A DNA stretch of 25,697 bases from Firm-04 sp045628085 (GTDB lineage Bacteria > Bacillota > Clostridia > Oscillospirales > Ruminococcaceae), in the NCBI GenBank assembly GCA_045628085.1, contig JAZQOZ010000100.1, positions 1 to 25,697 on the forward strand. Direction: 5' to 3'. The translations under genes and the position numbers were made by a program. Positions 23,507 to 25,697 of the stretch are shown here, piece after piece (position 1 is the first letter of the stretch; the number at the start of each line of letters is the position of its first letter). The notes beneath the pieces were generated by a model. The model searched no databases. It worked only from the letters and a program-made list of their open reading frames with translations, and was not told the DNA's origin.

Positions 23507-25270
23507 TCAGGTTTCTTGATTCAGCACTTCTTCCCATGTGGTCGGCTTATCGGCGACTGTATTCTGAACATAGTACATCAGGATAAACTGTGCATCCTCA
23601 ACGGATACAACATTGTCACCGTTGACATCGGCGGCTTTGAGCTGTTCTGCGGTCAGAGTGCTTGCATTATCTGCCATGATATCGACATAAGCATTCAGGG
23701 CGAGCTGTGCATCCTCAATGCTGATTTCGCCGTCGCCGGTGATATCGCCGGTTTTTTGTTCTGTATCGATCAGTTCAAAAGGAATGTTATTTTTCTCGGC
23801 ATAGCTTTGCGCATAAGAATCCGGATAACCGAGAATCGTCAGTTTTTTGCAGCCTGAGAACGCATAACTGCCAATGCTTGTCACACTGTCCGGAATGGTG
23901 ATCGAAGTGAGGTTTGTGCAGCCTGAGAACGCATAATAATTAATGCTTGTCACGCTGTCCGGAATCGTAATGTTGCCCTCACAGGCAGTTCCGTCATACA
24001 GGCTTCCGTTAATAACCACAAGCGGATTCTCAGCCTGTTTTGCTTTCATCCATGGCGTACCATCAAACGCATCGTGTCCAATGATTATCACGCTGTCCGG
24101 TATGGTAATTGAGGTAAGGCTGGTACAATCAGAAAATGCACCGCTGCCGATACTGGTCACGCTGTCCGGAGTGGAAATTATGGAAATTGAAGTCAGGCTT
24201 TCACAACCGGCAAATACATAATCTCCAATGCTTGTCACACTGTCCGGAATGGTGATTGAAGTGAGGCTTGTGCAGCCTGAGAACGCATAACTGCTAATGT
24301 TTGTTACGCTGTCCGGAATGGTGATTGAGGTAAGGCTTGTGCATTTATAAAACGCCTCATAGTCAATGCTCGTCACATTGTCCGGAATCGTAATGTCGCC
24401 CTCACAGGCAGTTCCGTCATACAGGCTTCCGTTAATAACCACAAGCGGATTCTCAGCCTGTTTTGCTTTCAACCATGGCGTACCATCAAACGCATTGTTT
24501 CCAATGATCGCGCTGTCCGGTATGGTAATTGCGGTAAGGCTGGTACAGTCAGAAAATGCACCGCTGCAGATAACGGTCACGCCGTCCGGTATGGTGATCG
24601 AGGTAAGGCCTGAACAGCCCGAAAATGCAAAATCGCCGATATGGTTCACGCTGTCCGGAATGGTGATGGAAGTGAGGCTTGTGCAGCCTGAGAACGCATA
24701 AATACCAATGCTTGTCACGTTGTCCGGTATATTGATCGTGGTCAGGCTTGTGCATTTTTGAATTGCATAATCGCCGATTTTCGTCACGCTGTCCGGTATG
24801 TGGACTGAAGTGAGGTTTGTGCAGCCTGAGAACACACTTTCTCCAATGCTTGTCACGCCGTCCGGTATAGTGATCGAGGTAAGGCTTTTGCAGTCAAAAA
24901 ATGTACTGTCGCCAATGCTCGTTACGCTGTCCGGCATGGTAATTGCGGTTAGGCTTGTGCAGCTATTAAATGCGTCATTGCCAATGCTCGTCACGCCTTC
25001 TTCGATCACTGCCTTTTTGGCGGAAATACCATAAAACGGAGATTTACCGGGGGTGTAATCCTTCATCTTTCCCGTACCGGAAATCGTAAGCGTGCCCTCG
25101 CTGTCAAGTGTCCATGTCAACTTGTCGCCGCAGGTACCGCTTGCTGCGGTTTCCTCTGCGCTCGCCGACAGCACCGGACAAAGCAGACTCACCGTGTCCA
25201 TCGGCATTGCGCCGAGCAGCAGTACCGCAGATGTCAGCAATGCGGTGCCTCGTTTGATTTTTTTATTCAT
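23507..25270 (-). CDS. Secreted BspA-type leucine-rich-repeat protein with C-terminal dockerin
   Basis: The 587-residue protein begins at 25270, where AGGGGTG precedes ATG and the N-terminus is a signal peptide (MNKKIKRGTALLTSAVLLLG, cleavage likely after ASA at 36-38); the longer frame from 25309 would bury it. After an N-terminal beta segment (about 45-82, GTCGDKLTWTLDSEGTLTIS), residues 87-480 hold some 15 BspA/LRR_5 repeats with core ITIPDSVTSIGDYAFSGC. The dockerin (about 507-574) has two calcium-loop repeats, DITGDGEISIEDAQLAL and DVNGDNVVSVEDAQFIL. Type I dockerins bind cohesins on scaffoldins of cellulosomes or amylosomes; no cohesin gene is in the window. Residue blocks starting ENPLVVINGSLYDG occur twice. 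The likely role is surface or complex-bound adhesion; the ligand is unknown. Confidence 0.93.
   Translation of the reverse strand: MNKKIKRGTALLTSAVLLLGAMPMDTVSLLCPVLSASAEETAASGTCGDKLTWTLDSEGTLTISGTGKMKDYTPGKSPFYGISAKKAVIEEGVTSIGNDAFNSCTSLTAITMPDSVTSIGDSTFFDCKSLTSITIPDGVTSIGESVFSGCTNLTSVHIPDSVTKIGDYAIQKCTSLTTINIPDNVTSIGIYAFSGCTSLTSITIPDSVNHIGDFAFSGCSGLTSITIPDGVTVICSGAFSDCTSLTAITIPDSAIIGNNAFDGTPWLKAKQAENPLVVINGSLYDGTACEGDITIPDNVTSIDYEAFYKCTSLTSITIPDSVTNISSYAFSGCTSLTSITIPDSVTSIGDYVFAGCESLTSISIISTPDSVTSIGSGAFSDCTSLTSITIPDSVIIIGHDAFDGTPWMKAKQAENPLVVINGSLYDGTACEGNITIPDSVTSINYYAFSGCTNLTSITIPDSVTSIGSYAFSGCKKLTILGYPDSYAQSYAEKNNIPFELIDTEQKTGDITGDGEISIEDAQLALNAYVDIMADNASTLTAEQLKAADVNGDNVVSVEDAQFILMYYVQNTVADKPTTWEEVLNQET
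23961..24496 (-). repeat. Internal near-identical segment pair in the LRR gene
   Basis: Bases 23961-24073 and 24384-24496 differ at only a few positions (offset 423 bp, 141 codons). They encode the two TACEG/ENPLVVINGSLYDGT blocks and the flanking FDGTPW segments. The offset is a multiple of three, so the frame is kept. Confidence 0.85.
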
Positions 25271-25325
25271 TTTATACACCCCTGTCAATAAATTATGCTT
25301 GCGCTGCATTGCAGCAGCTATTTAT

Positions 25326-25354
25326 AGTATAGCGCTCTTTTTCCGCATCGTCAA
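25326..25354 (-). promoter_or_regulatory. Promoter of the LRR-dockerin gene
   Basis: On the minus strand TTGACG (25354-25349), exactly 17 bp, TATACT (25331-25326). The leader of about 50 nt contains the 13-nt palindrome GCTGCAATGCAGC around 25303-25317. Confidence 0.82.
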
Positions 25355-25414
25355 GAGGAATTGGAAAATAAAGGCATTATTCCATAATTTCAGACAGACA
25401 GCGGTTTCCTATGA

Positions 25415-25464
25415 ACAAAAAAGCACCCTCACGGAGCATATCATTTGAATGACCGTGAGAATGC
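25415..25464 (-). terminator. Second minus-strand terminator downstream of the tRNA genes
   Basis: On the minus strand AGCATTCTCACGG pairs with CCGTGAGGGTGCT (7 bp, 2x2 internal loop, 4 bp), followed by TTTTTTG. It separates the tRNA transcript from the LRR gene promoter. The bases between it and the first terminator (25465-25523) hold no recognisable gene. Confidence 0.78.
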
Positions 25465-25518
25465 TGTTATCCGCTGTCATGATCCGGAGAATTTGACATC
25501 GCTTTTTGCCGGAAAATG

Positions 25519-25548
25519 ACAAAAGTGCTTCGGAAAAACCGAAGCACT
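25519..25548 (-). terminator. Terminator of the tRNA transcript
   Basis: Minus strand AGTGCTTCGG, TTTTT loop, CCGAAGCACT (10-bp perfect stem, 25548-25524), then TTTTG. It follows tRNA-Cys by 11 nt. Confidence 0.85.
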
Positions 25549-25559
25549 GTATTTTCGAG

Positions 25560-25630
25560 AGGCGCGAACCAGATTTGAACTGGTGATCACGGTGTTGCAG
25601 ACCATTGCCTTACCACTTGGCTATCGCGCC
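25560..25630 (-). tRNA. tRNA-Cys(GCA)
   Basis: A full 71-nt cloverleaf: acceptor stem GGCGCGA/TCGCGCC, anticodon loop CTGCAAC (GCA) on a stem ATGGT/ACCGT, T-arm CCAG-TTCAAAT-CTGG, and discriminator U73, the base that marks tRNA-Cys. CCA is not encoded. Confidence 0.95.
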
Positions 25631-25640
25631 ATAAAAAAGA

Positions 25641-25697
25641 AGCGGATTACGGGGCTCGAACCCGCTACCTCCACCTTGGCAAGGTGGCGCTCTACCA
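25641..25697 (-). tRNA. tRNA-Gly(GCC), partial at window end
   Basis: The visible part runs from the D-loop TGGTAGAGC through anticodon loop TTGCCAA (GCC), on stem CCACC/GGTGG, to T-arm GCGGG-TTCGAGC-CCCGT and acceptor strand AATCCGC with discriminator U. The first 14-16 nt lie beyond the window. CCA is not encoded. It is 10 nt upstream of tRNA-Cys, so both share a transcript. Confidence 0.95.

Noticed and set aside
23880..25030. Regular repeats that could suggest a CRISPR array
   Set aside because: The period (about 69 bp) and reading frame match 23-residue LRR units; there are no unique spacers between identical repeats.

Overview
The window looks like a chromosomal segment of a Gram-positive anaerobic Firmicute, most likely a Ruminococcus-like member of the Oscillospiraceae. 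The main reasons are a secreted leucine-rich-repeat protein ending in a type I dockerin, the Firmicutes order yggS-sepF-divIVA-lspA-rluD, a stand-alone mreB, and consensus sigma-A promoters. The genus is inferred from gene content only.

Layout. (1) 1-5769: the 3' part of mutS, a small decayed gene, mutL and miaA, which is the DNA repair and tRNA modification block. The mutL-miaA gap carries a duplicated repeat element. (2) 5737-11647: a strong promoter drives hfq, a HlyD-like membrane protein, yggS, sepF and divIVA, then a terminator; lspA, rluD and a zinc-ribbon NUDIX hydrolase follow. (3) 11697-13374: a promoter, then pssA and psd, the two steps from CDP-diacylglycerol to phosphatidylethanolamine. 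(4) 13375-13802: a repeat-rich intergenic region ending in a bidirectional terminator. (5) 13803-15150: metY on the minus strand with a perfect-spacing promoter. (6) 15303-16448: a lone mreB with its own promoter and terminator. (7) 16552-22119: a four-gene MacAB-like export operon with two different adaptor subunits around one ATPase and one permease. (8) 22110-23397: a zinc-dependent phospholipase C-like protein without a signal peptide. (9) 23460-25354: the LRR-dockerin protein on the minus strand. (10) 25415-25697: terminators and two minus-strand tRNA genes, Cys(GCA) and partial Gly(GCC).

Most of the window is conserved housekeeping DNA. The least explained items are: a three-copy intergenic element with rigid internal spacing (GC hairpin, 7 nt, 14-nt box, 22 nt, 18-nt box); a related hairpin family built on CCAAAGGGAC; the second export adaptor, whose coiled-coil hairpin is interrupted by an inserted domain between Pro/Glu-rich linkers; and an apparently cytoplasmic protein that keeps every side-chain zinc ligand expected of a clostridial alpha-toxin-type phospholipase C.
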